Assembly: GCF_023016085.1 (NCBI RefSeq)
Contig: NZ_JALKBF010000001.1
Span: 1,860,001 to 1,924,000, forward strand
From: Aliiroseovarius sp. F47248L
GTDB taxonomy: Bacteria > Pseudomonadota > Alphaproteobacteria > Rhodobacterales > Rhodobacteraceae
DNA length: 64,000 bases
Direction: 5' to 3'
In this document: piece after piece, positions 1 to 8,454 of the stretch
How the letters are laid out: each line of letters starts with the position of its first letter
Numbering within the stretch: position 1 is the stretch's first letter
Made by a program: the position numbers and the translations under genes
Notes under the pieces: model-generated
Database searches by the model: none
Told to the model about the DNA's origin: nothing
What the model saw: only the letters and a program-made list of their open reading frames with translations

Positions 1-33
1 CTGCAACGCGCTTATCCCGGTGCGACCTGGTAA
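1..33 (+). CDS. paaC: PaaC C-terminus (partial): 1,2-phenylacetyl-CoA epoxidase structural subunit
   Basis: Only the last ten codons and the TAA stop are in the window, ending in the residues YPGATW. This tail resembles the usual end of PaaC, the ferritin-fold structural subunit that pairs with catalytic PaaA. The TAA shares its last base with the ATG of paaD, the tight coupling expected in a paaABCDE operon. The assignment rests mostly on gene order. Confidence 0.75.
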   Translation: MQRAYPGATW

Positions 34-494
34 TGGGCCAGCCCTCGGTTGATACGATCTGGGACTGGCTCGACCAGGTGCCCGACCCCGAGATCCCAGT
101 GATCTCGCTGGTCGATCTTGGCATCATCCGGGACGTGCAGTGGGAAGGTGACATGTTGAATGTCACCGTCACACCCACCTATTCGGGCTGCCCGGCCACT
201 ACGATCATCAACCTTGATATCCAAACCGCGTTGAAGAACCACGGGATCGAAAAGCTGACACTACACCGACAGCTTTCCCCGGCCTGGACCACCGACTGGC
301 TGACCGACAAGGGCAAGGCGGCGCTTGAGAAATTCGGCATCGCCCCACCGTCGGCCAAGGGCGAACCGGAACGCTGCCCCAATTGTGGTGGTCACGATCT
401 GGAACACACCAGCCAGTTCGGCTCGACCCCCTGCAAGGCACTGTGGCGATGCCGCGACTGCCTTGAACCTTTCGACTATTTCAAGTGCATCTGA
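33..494 (+). CDS. paaD: PaaD, 1,2-phenylacetyl-CoA epoxidase assembly subunit
   Basis: The 153-residue product has an N-terminal MIP18/SufT-like (DUF59) domain, seen in the DPEIPVISLVDLGI stretch near residues 18-31 and in SGCPAT near residue 52. The C-terminus has paired cysteines (CPNC, then CRDC, near residues 114-145), a likely zinc or Fe-S binding tail. PaaD is thought to help mature the iron centres of the PaaABCE monooxygenase that epoxidises the ring of phenylacetyl-CoA. The start codon overlaps the paaC stop by one base, and paaE follows after 20 bases. Length and motifs match the family. Confidence 0.93.
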   Translation: MGQPSVDTIWDWLDQVPDPEIPVISLVDLGIIRDVQWEGDMLNVTVTPTYSGCPATTIINLDIQTALKNHGIEKLTLHRQLSPAWTTDWLTDKGKAALEKFGIAPPSAKGEPERCPNCGGHDLEHTSQFGSTPCKALWRCRDCLEPFDYFKCI

Positions 495-514
495 CTGCAT
501 TGAGGAGACCCAAC

Positions 515-1579
515 ATGGCGCGCTTCCACAGCCTTACCGTGACCGACATCCAGAAAACCATCCGCGACGCGGTGGTGGTGACGCTGACTCCGGACGATCC
601 TGAGGCCTTCAACTATACCCAAGGCCAATATCTGACCTTCCGCAAAGATTTCGACGGGCAGGAGCTTCGCCGCTCTTACTCGATTTGTTCGGGGCTGGAT
701 GACGGCAAATTGCAGGTTGGCATCAAGCGCGTTGATGGCGGTGCCTTTTCGACTTGGGCCAACGAGGACCTGAAACAGGGCGACACGATCGAAGCCATGT
801 CCCCGATGGGCAACTTCTTCGTACCGATCGCCCCGGATATGGACCGCCACTATTTGGGCTTTGCGGGCGGATCTGGGATCACGCCAGTTCTGTCGATCAT
901 AAAGACAATGCTGTCGCGCGAACCAAATGCTCAGTTTACGCTGGTCTATGCCAACAAGGCCATCACCACGATCATGTTCCGCGAGGAGCTTGAAGACCTG
1001 AAGAACCGCTATATGGGTCGATTCAACGTGATCCATATTCTGGAAAGCGACGCGCAGGACATTGATTTGTTCACCGGTCTGGTGGATGAGGCGAAGTGCG
1101 CCCAACTGTTCAAACACTGGATCGACATCAAATCCGTCGATACCGCATTCATCTGCGGACCCGAGCCGATGATGCTGGGCATCGCAAAAGCGCTGCGTGA
1201 ACACGGGCTGGACGACGCGCAGATCAAGTTTGAATTGTTTGCCTCAAGCCAACCGGGCCGTGCAGCCAAGAAAGCCGCCAGCAAGGCCGCTGCCAAAGGC
1301 GAAGGGATTGAAGCGGTGGTCGCATTGGACGGTGCCAGTCGGTCCTTCACAATGGACGCCGAAACGTCGATTCTGGACGCAGCTTTGGCCAACGACATCG
1401 ACGCGCCTTACGCCTGTAAAGCGGGGGTCTGTTCGACCTGTCGCTGTAAGGTGATTGAGGGCGATGTTGAAATGCTAACCAACCACGCACTTGAGGATTA
1501 CGAAGTCGAGAAGGGCTACGTCCTGTCCTGCCAATCCTATGCCAAGTCAGCAAAAGTTGTTGTCGATTACGACCAGTAA
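515..1579 (+). CDS. paaE: PaaE, 1,2-phenylacetyl-CoA epoxidase reductase subunit
   Basis: This is the electron-transfer subunit, passing electrons from NADPH through FAD and a 2Fe-2S cluster to the PaaA diiron site. The 354-residue protein has a flavin domain (RRSYSICS near residue 50), an NAD(P)-binding domain (GFAGGSGITPVLSI near residue 115) and a C-terminal plant-type ferredoxin domain with cluster cysteines at about 301, 306, 309 and 339. The ATG at 515 is preferred over an in-frame ATG at 485 because GAGGAGA lies just upstream and the family begins MARFHSL. An Ala/Lys-rich linker near residues 248-262 joins the reductase and ferredoxin parts. Confidence 0.95.
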   Translation: MARFHSLTVTDIQKTIRDAVVVTLTPDDPEAFNYTQGQYLTFRKDFDGQELRRSYSICSGLDDGKLQVGIKRVDGGAFSTWANEDLKQGDTIEAMSPMGNFFVPIAPDMDRHYLGFAGGSGITPVLSIIKTMLSREPNAQFTLVYANKAITTIMFREELEDLKNRYMGRFNVIHILESDAQDIDLFTGLVDEAKCAQLFKHWIDIKSVDTAFICGPEPMMLGIAKALREHGLDDAQIKFELFASSQPGRAAKKAASKAAAKGEGIEAVVALDGASRSFTMDAETSILDAALANDIDAPYACKAGVCSTCRCKVIEGDVEMLTNHALEDYEVEKGYVLSCQSYAKSAKVVVDYDQ

Positions 1580-1602
1580 ACCCAAATGGAACGGAGACAG
1601 CA

Positions 1603-2361
1603 ATGTCTGAGATGAGCATCACCGACTATCTGGCCCAAGGGGGCGTTCTGACCTCGCCGGGCAACGTGCCAGCACGCTATCGGGCCGAGCTTATGCGTCT
1701 TATGGCGACCTTCGTGGACAGCGCGCTGGCCGGAGCCGCGGGCTTTGCCGATATCGTCAACCAAGGACCCGGCATAAAAGAACGCATCGCGGCATCCAAG
1801 ATCGTGCTGGAAAAGACAGACAACGCTGACAAGGTCCTGTCGATCATGGGCGAGTTTGGTGCGAACACTGAACGCTATGCCAACCACCACCCGTGGACTG
1901 ACCGGCTTGCCCGTGATGCCGATATCGGAACTTCGCGAACGGATACGGATATGCGTTTGGCCGTGTTTAACTACCCGCTGGAAGGCTGGATGGATGCAGT
2001 TGTGATGAACTTGCTGATGGGTCTGGCGGTCGGTGTCCAGATGGGCGAGTTTACCCGTGTGTCCTATGCTCCACTGGCAGACGCGTTTCGCGCGATTGCA
2101 CCTGTTGAGGCGCGCCATTCTGAACTCGCAGCCGAGGGCATTTCGAGGCTTCAGGAAACCGGAACTGACAGGGCGGCGCTTCAGTCTAGCGTCGATTACT
2201 GGTGGCCGCGGGTCGCCGCAAGCTTCGGCAAAGATGTTTCGACCCGTGCCAGCCAATTGCAAGCGTTTGGGTTGCGGCACTCGACCAACGCCGAACTGCG
2301 TGAAGAATGGGAAGCCGCCGCGGCAAACGCATTGAAAAAACTGGGCCTAAGCGCACCCTAA
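1603..2361 (+). CDS. PaaC-like ferritin-fold protein of the phenylacetic acid catabolic family
   Basis: A 252-residue helical protein of the PaaA/PaaC family, the size of PaaC, sitting between paaE and paaZ in the same operon. It lies 23 bases after paaE with an AACGGAGAC ribosome site. A ligand-like second half is visible (E149, then E169-A-R-H172). The first half, where a diiron protein would show ExxH, reads E70-K-T-D73. It may therefore be an incomplete-site paralogue with a structural or alternative role rather than a standard oxygenase subunit. The family call is fairly firm; the function is not known. Confidence 0.7.
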   Translation: MSEMSITDYLAQGGVLTSPGNVPARYRAELMRLMATFVDSALAGAAGFADIVNQGPGIKERIAASKIVLEKTDNADKVLSIMGEFGANTERYANHHPWTDRLARDADIGTSRTDTDMRLAVFNYPLEGWMDAVVMNLLMGLAVGVQMGEFTRVSYAPLADAFRAIAPVEARHSELAAEGISRLQETGTDRAALQSSVDYWWPRVAASFGKDVSTRASQLQAFGLRHSTNAELREEWEAAAANALKKLGLSAP

Positions 2362-2398
2362 GCGCCGCCTATCTGAAATTGCGAATTAAGGACAGAGC

Positions 2399-4426
2399 AT
2401 GACCCTGATGAAAGTCTCCAGCTTCGCGGCTGGTCAATGGATTGCACCGGGTGCGAACGCCCGCCCCATCGCGTCGGCCATCACAGGATTGCCTCTGGCT
2501 GAAGCTGGTGGCGCCGATATCGACATGCAAGCGATGATTGACTACGGGCGCAATGTGGGTGGCCCTGCTCTGCGCGCCATGGGCTTCCACGACCGCGCCA
2601 AGATGCTGAAGGCTCTGGCCGTGCATCTGGGTCAGCACAAACAGGCACTCTATGACCTAAGCTTCGACACCGGCGCCACGCAATCCGATCACATGATCGA
2701 CATTGATGGCGGTGTGGGTACCGTGTTCGTCTTTGCCTCCAAGGGCCGACGTGAGATGCCTGATGGGCAGGTCTATATTGACGGCGAGATAGAACAGCTT
2801 AGCCGCAATGGCACCTTCCTTGGCATGCACATTGCGACCCCGCTGCAAGGCGTGGCCGTGCATATCAACGCGTTCAACTTCCCGGTTTGGGGGATGCTGG
2901 AAAAGCTCGCCCCGACCCTTCTAGCCGGCGTCCCTGCCATTGTGAAACCTGCAACGGCAACGAGCTATGTAACCGAGGCCGCTGTGCGCATCATGCTCGA
3001 CAGCGGTATCCTGCCCGACGGTGCTCTGCAGCTGATTTCAGGCGGTACGGGCGACCTATTGGACCGGCTTGGCCCACAGGATATCGTCAGCTTTACGGGG
3101 TCTGCACAGACAGCATCCATGCTGCGATCCAACCCGAACATCCTGAAAAACTCGGTTCGGTTTGTGGCCGAACAAGACAGCCTGAACGCGTCAATCCTTG
3201 GGCCGGACGTCACCCCAGATGCTCCGGAATTTGACCTCTTTATCAGAGAGGTACACCGCGAGATGACCACCAAAGCGGGGCAGAAATGCACCGCGATCCG
3301 CCGCATCATCGCACCAGAGGCACAGGTGGCCAATGTGATCAAGGCGCTGTCGGCCCGTCTGGACAAAACCGTCATCGGTGACCCGCGTGCCGAAGGCGTG
3401 CGCATGGGTGCGCTTGTGTCTGCCGGGCAGAAAGCCGACGTTCTTGAAAAAGCTGCGGCCATCGGGTCGGAAAGCAAGCTGGTCTACGGCAACCCCGACG
3501 ACAACGATTTCACTGGTGACGTGGATGCAGGCGCTTTCGTGAAGCCGATGCTGTTTCATTGCGAGACCCCCGATAGCGCCACAATCGTGCACGAGACCGA
3601 GGCTTTCGGACCGGTCTCGACCATCATGGGATACCGTGACATTGCGCACGCGATCGAGCTTGCGAACAAAGGTGAAGGGTCGTTGGTTGCGTCAGTGATC
3701 ACCGGATCGGGCGACGTCGCGCGTGATGTCGCGATGGGCGCTGGTGCCTTCCATGGGCGGCTGTATTTCAACAACGCCACGTCGATGAAGGAAAGCACCG
3801 GCCACGGATCGCCCCTGCCCCATATGGTACACGGCGGTCCCGGCCGCGCGGGTGGTGGCGAGGAAATGGGCGGCGTGCGTGGTGTTCTTCACTATATGCA
3901 GCGTACCGCCATTCAAGGTAGCCCGGACATTCTGACCTCTGTTGGTGGGAGATGGGTACCGGGCGCAACCGAAGTGCAAGGCCCCACCCACCCGTTCACG
4001 CGTAAGTATGGCGAGCTGTCGATTGGCGAAACACTGAACACCGCATCGCGCGAGATCAGTTTGGACGATATCGAGAAGTTTGCCCATTTCACCGGCGACA
4101 CTTTCTATGCCCATATGGACGACGCCGCCGCCAAACGAAACCCTTTCTTTCCGGGACGCGTGGCGCATGGTTATCTGCTGATCAGTTTTGCGGCAGGATT
4201 GTTTGTGTCGCCTGATGAAGGCCCGGTACTGGCAAATACCGGATTGGACAATCTGCGTTTCATGAAGCCGGTCGAAGCCGGTGACAGCATCGCAGTGCGC
4301 CTGACCGTCAAAGCCAAGACCCGCCGCACTGATGATTACGGCGAAGTGCGTTGGCACGTCACGCTGACAAATCAGGACAGTGATCTGGTGGCTGAGTACG
4401 AGCTTTTGACCATGAACGCCTACTGA
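2399..4426 (+). CDS. paaZ: PaaZ, bifunctional oxepin-CoA hydrolase / semialdehyde dehydrogenase
   Basis: PaaZ opens the oxepin-CoA ring and oxidises the resulting semialdehyde to 3-oxo-5,6-dehydrosuberyl-CoA. The 675-residue protein has an aldehyde dehydrogenase domain (about 1-520) with SFTGSAQT (near 230), an EQDS motif (near 259) and the active-site stretch KAGQKCTAIRR (near 292-302). An R-type enoyl-CoA hydratase (MaoC-like) domain follows (about 535-675), with FTGDTFYAHMDD and FFPGRVAHGYL. A ribosome site (AAGGAC) precedes the ATG. It lies 37 bases after the PaaC-like gene and six bases before paaX. Both domains look complete. Confidence 0.95.
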   Translation: MTLMKVSSFAAGQWIAPGANARPIASAITGLPLAEAGGADIDMQAMIDYGRNVGGPALRAMGFHDRAKMLKALAVHLGQHKQALYDLSFDTGATQSDHMIDIDGGVGTVFVFASKGRREMPDGQVYIDGEIEQLSRNGTFLGMHIATPLQGVAVHINAFNFPVWGMLEKLAPTLLAGVPAIVKPATATSYVTEAAVRIMLDSGILPDGALQLISGGTGDLLDRLGPQDIVSFTGSAQTASMLRSNPNILKNSVRFVAEQDSLNASILGPDVTPDAPEFDLFIREVHREMTTKAGQKCTAIRRIIAPEAQVANVIKALSARLDKTVIGDPRAEGVRMGALVSAGQKADVLEKAAAIGSESKLVYGNPDDNDFTGDVDAGAFVKPMLFHCETPDSATIVHETEAFGPVSTIMGYRDIAHAIELANKGEGSLVASVITGSGDVARDVAMGAGAFHGRLYFNNATSMKESTGHGSPLPHMVHGGPGRAGGGEEMGGVRGVLHYMQRTAIQGSPDILTSVGGRWVPGATEVQGPTHPFTRKYGELSIGETLNTASREISLDDIEKFAHFTGDTFYAHMDDAAAKRNPFFPGRVAHGYLLISFAAGLFVSPDEGPVLANTGLDNLRFMKPVEAGDSIAVRLTVKAKTRRTDDYGEVRWHVTLTNQDSDLVAEYELLTMNAY

Positions 4427-4432
4427 CAACAC

Positions 4433-5218
4433 ATGGACGTGTCCACGATCCCTGACGACGTGCAAGGTGTCCTGTCCCAAATCCGGGGCGATGGGGATTT
4501 GCGGGTGTGGTCGGTCATTGTGACCATCATGGGAGATATGGCGCGTGGGCCGGGCGAAACCGTTTCCGGCACCACGTTGGGCGCGTTAATGGGGGCATTT
4601 GGCATCAGGCCCGAGGCGACACGTGTCGCCTTGCATCGGTTGCGAAAAGATGGCTGGATCACCAGTCAGCGTGCGGGTCGCGGGTCGTTCTATTCGCTCA
4701 CCGATCACGGACGCGCGCAGACCAATTCGGTCGCCGACCGCATCTATGGCCCCAGCATGCCCAGCCCGAACCAGTGGTATCTGGCCGTGACCCTTCTGTC
4801 ACCCGATCGGACGAAATGCGAACATGGGCTGACGGCGCAAAGGTTCACGGAACTCGCCCCAGGTGTCTTTCTTGGCCCTGCCCATCCGAAAAGCACTAAA
4901 GGATTGGTCCTTTTCTCGGACAACACTCCCACGCTGCCTGACAACATTCAGCACCTGTTGCTCCCTGATGCCATCCGGACAGAAGCGCATTGCTTTGCAA
5001 AAGCTCTCAAGGTCACACGGGATATGGATCCTGCCAGTCTGGCAGCACTGTCCCGTGCTGCGATCCGCCTTCTGATCCTTCATCGCTGGCGTCGCATCGT
5101 CTTGCGCCTGCCCCCCCTTCCATTGGAACCGCTTTGGCCGGACGCACATTTACGCGCCGAGGTGCAGTCGCAGTTGGCAAAGCTCGGCACTATCCGCGCA
5201 AACGACCTATCCATGTAA
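4433..5218 (+). CDS. paaX: PaaX-family transcriptional repressor of phenylacetate catabolism
   Basis: PaaX represses paa genes and is released by phenylacetyl-CoA. The 261-residue product has the family layout: an N-terminal winged helix (roughly residues 40-90, with RPEATRVALHRLRKDGW and the wing SQRAGRGSFYSLT), then the conserved C-terminal PaaX domain with LHRWRRIVLRLPPLP near residues 216-230. It starts six bases after the paaZ stop, so it is probably cotranscribed with the genes it controls. No PaaX operator can be judged because the operon promoter lies outside the window. Confidence 0.88.
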   Translation: MDVSTIPDDVQGVLSQIRGDGDLRVWSVIVTIMGDMARGPGETVSGTTLGALMGAFGIRPEATRVALHRLRKDGWITSQRAGRGSFYSLTDHGRAQTNSVADRIYGPSMPSPNQWYLAVTLLSPDRTKCEHGLTAQRFTELAPGVFLGPAHPKSTKGLVLFSDNTPTLPDNIQHLLLPDAIRTEAHCFAKALKVTRDMDPASLAALSRAAIRLLILHRWRRIVLRLPPLPLEPLWPDAHLRAEVQSQLAKLGTIRANDLSM

Positions 5219-5245
5219 GGACACCAGTGTTGTCATTAGCTCATT

Positions 5246-5296
5246 TTGGGATTGTTCTTTTTTTCTTTATACAGTATTTCCAGAATTATGGAATTA
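5246..5296 (+). promoter_or_regulatory. Putative promoter and operator of the arsenic operon
   Basis: A possible -35 (TTGGGA, 5246-5251) and -10 (TATACA, 5268-5273) with 16-base spacing lie just ahead of the ATG at 5288. An imperfect inverted repeat, TTCC (5278-5281) and GGAA (5290-5293) with an eight-base spacer, overlaps the likely transcription start and the start codon. That position suits autorepression by the encoded ArsR domain. The arms are short and the region is AT-rich, so the call is tentative. Confidence 0.35.
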
Positions 5297-6133
5297 ATAT
5301 ACCCACATCGCTTGTCCACCCTAGGACACCCTCAGCGGTTGGCCGTGTTCAGGTTGCTGATGCGCCGCTACCCGGATCGGGTTCCAGCGACCGAAATCGC
5401 GCGTGCGCTTGATCTGAAGCCGAACACCCTGTCCGCCTATGTAAACGCGCTTATGCAGGTCGGTCTGGTAACGCAAGAACGCGTTGGCACGTCGCTGCGT
5501 TACGCAGTCGATACAGAAACAATGCGCGAGACGTTCGATTTTCTGATGAAGGATTGCTGCCGTGGTCGCCCGGATATCTGCCTACCGCGCCATTATATCG
5601 CCGCCCCCTTGGAACGTCCGGCGGCGGATCGAAAATTCAACGTATTGTTCATCTGCACTGGCAATTCCGCCCGTTCGATCTTTGCAGAAACCATTCTGAT
5701 GACGTTGGCGGGCGATCGCTTTGTTGCCTATTCTGCGGGCATTGCTCCGCGTTCTGAACTGAACCCGATTGCCATCGAAGTCTTGATGCAGAAAGGGCAC
5801 GATGTATCCGGTCTCAGATCGAAGAATGTCGCAGAGTTTCAGACCCGATACGCACCGACATTCGATTTTGTGTTCACGGTTTGCGATCAGGCCGCAAACG
5901 AAGAGTGCCCAACCTGGAGAAATCAGCCGGTTAGCGGCCATTGGGGTATGCCAGACCCCGTGAAAGTGGACGGAACTGACGCTGAAAAACACCTGGCCTT
6001 CCATCAAGCCTATGGCGCGCTTCACAACCGGATCTCGGCCTTGGTTGCACTGCCGATGGCGTCATTGGACCAAATCTCGTTACAGAAGGCCGTCGACAAC
6101 CTTGGACAAATCGACAAAGGAGCCGTGAATTGA
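5288..6133 (+). CDS. ArsR-ArsC fusion: arsenic-responsive repressor joined to LMW-phosphatase-type arsenate reductase
   Basis: A 281-residue two-domain protein. Residues 1 to about 95 form an ArsR-type winged helix ([20 protein letters not shown] recognition region) ending in a CC-x6-C cluster (C90, C91, C98). That cluster resembles the C-terminal arsenite site of Acidithiobacillus ArsR. Residues from about 117 form a low-molecular-weight phosphatase/ArsC domain with the CTGNSAR loop (Cys123) and two further cysteines in [10 protein letters not shown] (C199, C207), as in thioredoxin-coupled reductases. The ATG at 5288 is preferred over an upstream TTG because the HTH domain starts there. The stop overlaps the next gene by four bases. 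A single protein could thus both sense and reduce arsenic. Confidence 0.88.
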   Translation: MELIYPHRLSTLGHPQRLAVFRLLMRRYPDRVPATEIARALDLKPNTLSAYVNALMQVGLVTQERVGTSLRYAVDTETMRETFDFLMKDCCRGRPDICLPRHYIAAPLERPAADRKFNVLFICTGNSARSIFAETILMTLAGDRFVAYSAGIAPRSELNPIAIEVLMQKGHDVSGLRSKNVAEFQTRYAPTFDFVFTVCDQAANEECPTWRNQPVSGHWGMPDPVKVDGTDAEKHLAFHQAYGALHNRISALVALPMASLDQISLQKAVDNLGQIDKGAVN

Positions 6134-7128
6134 CCGTTTACGCACTAAATGGACTTGGCCGGATCGGCAATCTTGCCTTAAGGCCGCTGCTTGAGCGTGG
6201 GGCGAAAATCGCATGGATAAACGATGCGGTTGGTGATCCCAAGATGCACGCGCACTTGCTGGAATTCGATACGGTACATGGCCGCTGGGATGCTAAGTTT
6301 GACTATGATGCAGACAGCGTCACAATCGACGACTTACGGCTTCCCTTCATCGGGACGCGCGATATTGCCGACCTTCCCCTTGAGGGTGTTGATGTCGTGA
6401 TCGACTGCACCGGCGCGTTCAAATCCGAAGCCAAACTCGCGCCGTTCTTCAACGCGGGCGTAAAGAAGGTGGTGGTGTCAGCGCCGGTTAAAAACGGCGA
6501 TGTAGCAAACATCGTCTATGGCGTAAACGACGGCACCTACGAACCCGACCGCCACAACATTGTGACAGCAGCGAGTTGCACCACCAATTGTCTGGCGCCG
6601 GTCGTCAAGGTCATTCATGAAAGTCTGGGTATCAAACATGGGTCAATTACCACGATCCATAATGTGACCAACACGCAAACCATCGTGGATCGCCCCGCGA
6701 AAGATCTGCGTCGGGCGCGGTCAGCCCTGAACTCGCTGATCCCGACCACCACCGGCAGTGCCACGGCAATCACACTGATCTATCCAGAGCTCAAAGGACG
6801 TCTGAACGGCCATGCTGTGCGGGTACCCCTTCTGAACGCGTCACTGACCGATTGCGTGTTCGAAGTTGACCGCACCACCACCGCAGAAGAGGTCAACGCA
6901 CTGTTCAAAGCCGCTGCGGAAGGTCCGCTTAAAGGTATTTTAGGTTATGAAGAGCGCCCTCTTGTGTCGACCGACTACACCAATGATGAAAGGTCTGGAA
7001 TTGTCGACGCGCTATCAACCATGGTGGTGAATGGCACGCAAGTTAAGGTCTATGTCTGGTATGACAACGAAATGGGGTATGCCCACCGCTTAGTTGATGT
7101 GGCTCTGATGGTTGGGGCTTCGATGTGA
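6130..7128 (+). CDS. ArsJ-associated glyceraldehyde-3-phosphate dehydrogenase (arsenate detoxification)
   Basis: A 332-residue GAPDH of the type paired with ArsJ. It uses arsenate in place of phosphate to form unstable 1-arseno-3-phosphoglycerate, which ArsJ exports. The NAD-binding start ([13 protein letters not shown]), the catalytic ASCTTNC (Cys150), His177 and the C-terminal [14 protein letters not shown] are present. The start is a TTG inside the TTGA overlap with the fusion gene, backed by AAAGGAG at 6116-6122. The C-terminus overlaps arsJ by four bases, so the three genes form one translationally coupled operon. The arsenic role comes from context; the fold alone would not show it. Confidence 0.88.
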   Translation: MTVYALNGLGRIGNLALRPLLERGAKIAWINDAVGDPKMHAHLLEFDTVHGRWDAKFDYDADSVTIDDLRLPFIGTRDIADLPLEGVDVVIDCTGAFKSEAKLAPFFNAGVKKVVVSAPVKNGDVANIVYGVNDGTYEPDRHNIVTAASCTTNCLAPVVKVIHESLGIKHGSITTIHNVTNTQTIVDRPAKDLRRARSALNSLIPTTTGSATAITLIYPELKGRLNGHAVRVPLLNASLTDCVFEVDRTTTAEEVNALFKAAAEGPLKGILGYEERPLVSTDYTNDERSGIVDALSTMVVNGTQVKVYVWYDNEMGYAHRLVDVALMVGASM

Positions 7129-8399
7129 CCAGCGCCCCTGCCCGCCCGGAAGGGTTTTCGGCGTATGTTGCAGTTACGGCAGCCTATTGGGCCTTTATGC
7201 TCACCGACGGTGCGCTTCGAATGCTGGTGCTTTTGCATTTTCATGGGCTGGGGTTTTCACCCGTACAATTGGCCTATCTGTTCGTGCTCTACGAAATCGC
7301 GGGCATGGTGACAAATCTGAGTGCCGGATGGATTGCTGCGCGGTTTGGGCTGACCTCGACCCTCTATGCTGGGCTTGGTCTGCAAGTGCTTGCCCTTTTC
7401 GCGCTGGCGCAACTTGATCCAACTTGGGCCATCGGTCTCTCTGTCGCCTATGTCATGGCGGTTCAGGGCGCGAGCGGAGTCGCCAAAGACCTTGCCAAGA
7501 TGTCGTCAAAGTCGGCTGTCAAACTGCTGGCGCCGACTACGGAAGGCGGTTTGTTCCGCTGGGTCGCGCTGCTGACCGGTTCGAAAAACACGGTGAAGGG
7601 GATCGGCTTTTTGCTTGGTGCCTGCCTGCTTGCCACCATTGGATTCGTGCCAGCGGTGCTGGGTATGGCCGCCATTCTGGCTGCTATCCTTATCGCCGTG
7701 TTGATCGCCATGCCACCCGGCCTGCCAAAAGGGCGAAAAGGCGCGAAGCTTTCCGAAGTCTTCTCGAAATCATCGAACGTGAACTGGCTGTCCTTGGCGC
7801 GCGTTTTCTTGTTTGGCGCACGCGATGTCTGGTTCGTGGTCGGGATCCCCATTTACTTCTACGCGGTGCTGTCGGATGGCAGTGAACAAAGCAACCGTGC
7901 GGCGTTTTTCCTGATTGGCTCTTTCATGGCGTTGTGGACCATCCTCTACGGTATAGTGCAAGCCACTGCACCCCGACTGCTGCTGGCCACGATACGCGTA
8001 GAGGCAGACCTGATCACCAGCGCACGGCACTGGGCTTGGGGGCTTTCAGGTGTTCCTGCCATCCTAACCTTGGCCGCCTTTACCTTCCCGCAACCTCAAG
8101 CATGGCTGACTGCGATGTTGATTGCAGGACTGCTCCTGTTCGGTGCCATCTTTGCAGTCAATTCATCGCTCCATTCCTATCTGATCCTGACGTTCACCCG
8201 CTCCGAACGGGTTACGATGGATGTCGGATTCTATTACATGGCCAATGCCGCTGGCCGCCTGCTGGGAACCGTTTTGTCCGGTCTGACCTATCAGATTGGT
8301 GGACTTGCCCTGATGCTGGGCACCGCAACCGTGATGATTTCGATATCCGCCATCGCGGTTGGGTTTCTGAAACCACCGTCCCAGCCGGGCACGATTTAG
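7125..8399 (+). CDS. arsJ: ArsJ, MFS exporter of 1-arseno-3-phosphoglycerate
   Basis: A 424-residue major facilitator protein with about twelve hydrophobic segments. Family-typical stretches include [20 protein letters not shown] near the N-terminus and [19 protein letters not shown] near residues 118-136. It starts with GTG in a GTGA overlap with the GAPDH gene and ends the operon. Together they convert arsenate to an organoarsenical and pump it out. No ArsB or Acr3 arsenite exporter is visible in this cluster, so arsenite made by the ArsC domain would need a pump encoded elsewhere. Confidence 0.92.
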   Translation: MTSAPARPEGFSAYVAVTAAYWAFMLTDGALRMLVLLHFHGLGFSPVQLAYLFVLYEIAGMVTNLSAGWIAARFGLTSTLYAGLGLQVLALFALAQLDPTWAIGLSVAYVMAVQGASGVAKDLAKMSSKSAVKLLAPTTEGGLFRWVALLTGSKNTVKGIGFLLGACLLATIGFVPAVLGMAAILAAILIAVLIAMPPGLPKGRKGAKLSEVFSKSSNVNWLSLARVFLFGARDVWFVVGIPIYFYAVLSDGSEQSNRAAFFLIGSFMALWTILYGIVQATAPRLLLATIRVEADLITSARHWAWGLSGVPAILTLAAFTFPQPQAWLTAMLIAGLLLFGAIFAVNSSLHSYLILTFTRSERVTMDVGFYYMANAAGRLLGTVLSGLTYQIGGLALMLGTATVMISISAIAVGFLKPPSQPGTI

Positions 8400-8454
8400 C
8401 GGTAATTGATCGGCGTTACACGTTGGGACGAAATGTAGGCGATGACCGCCTTCC

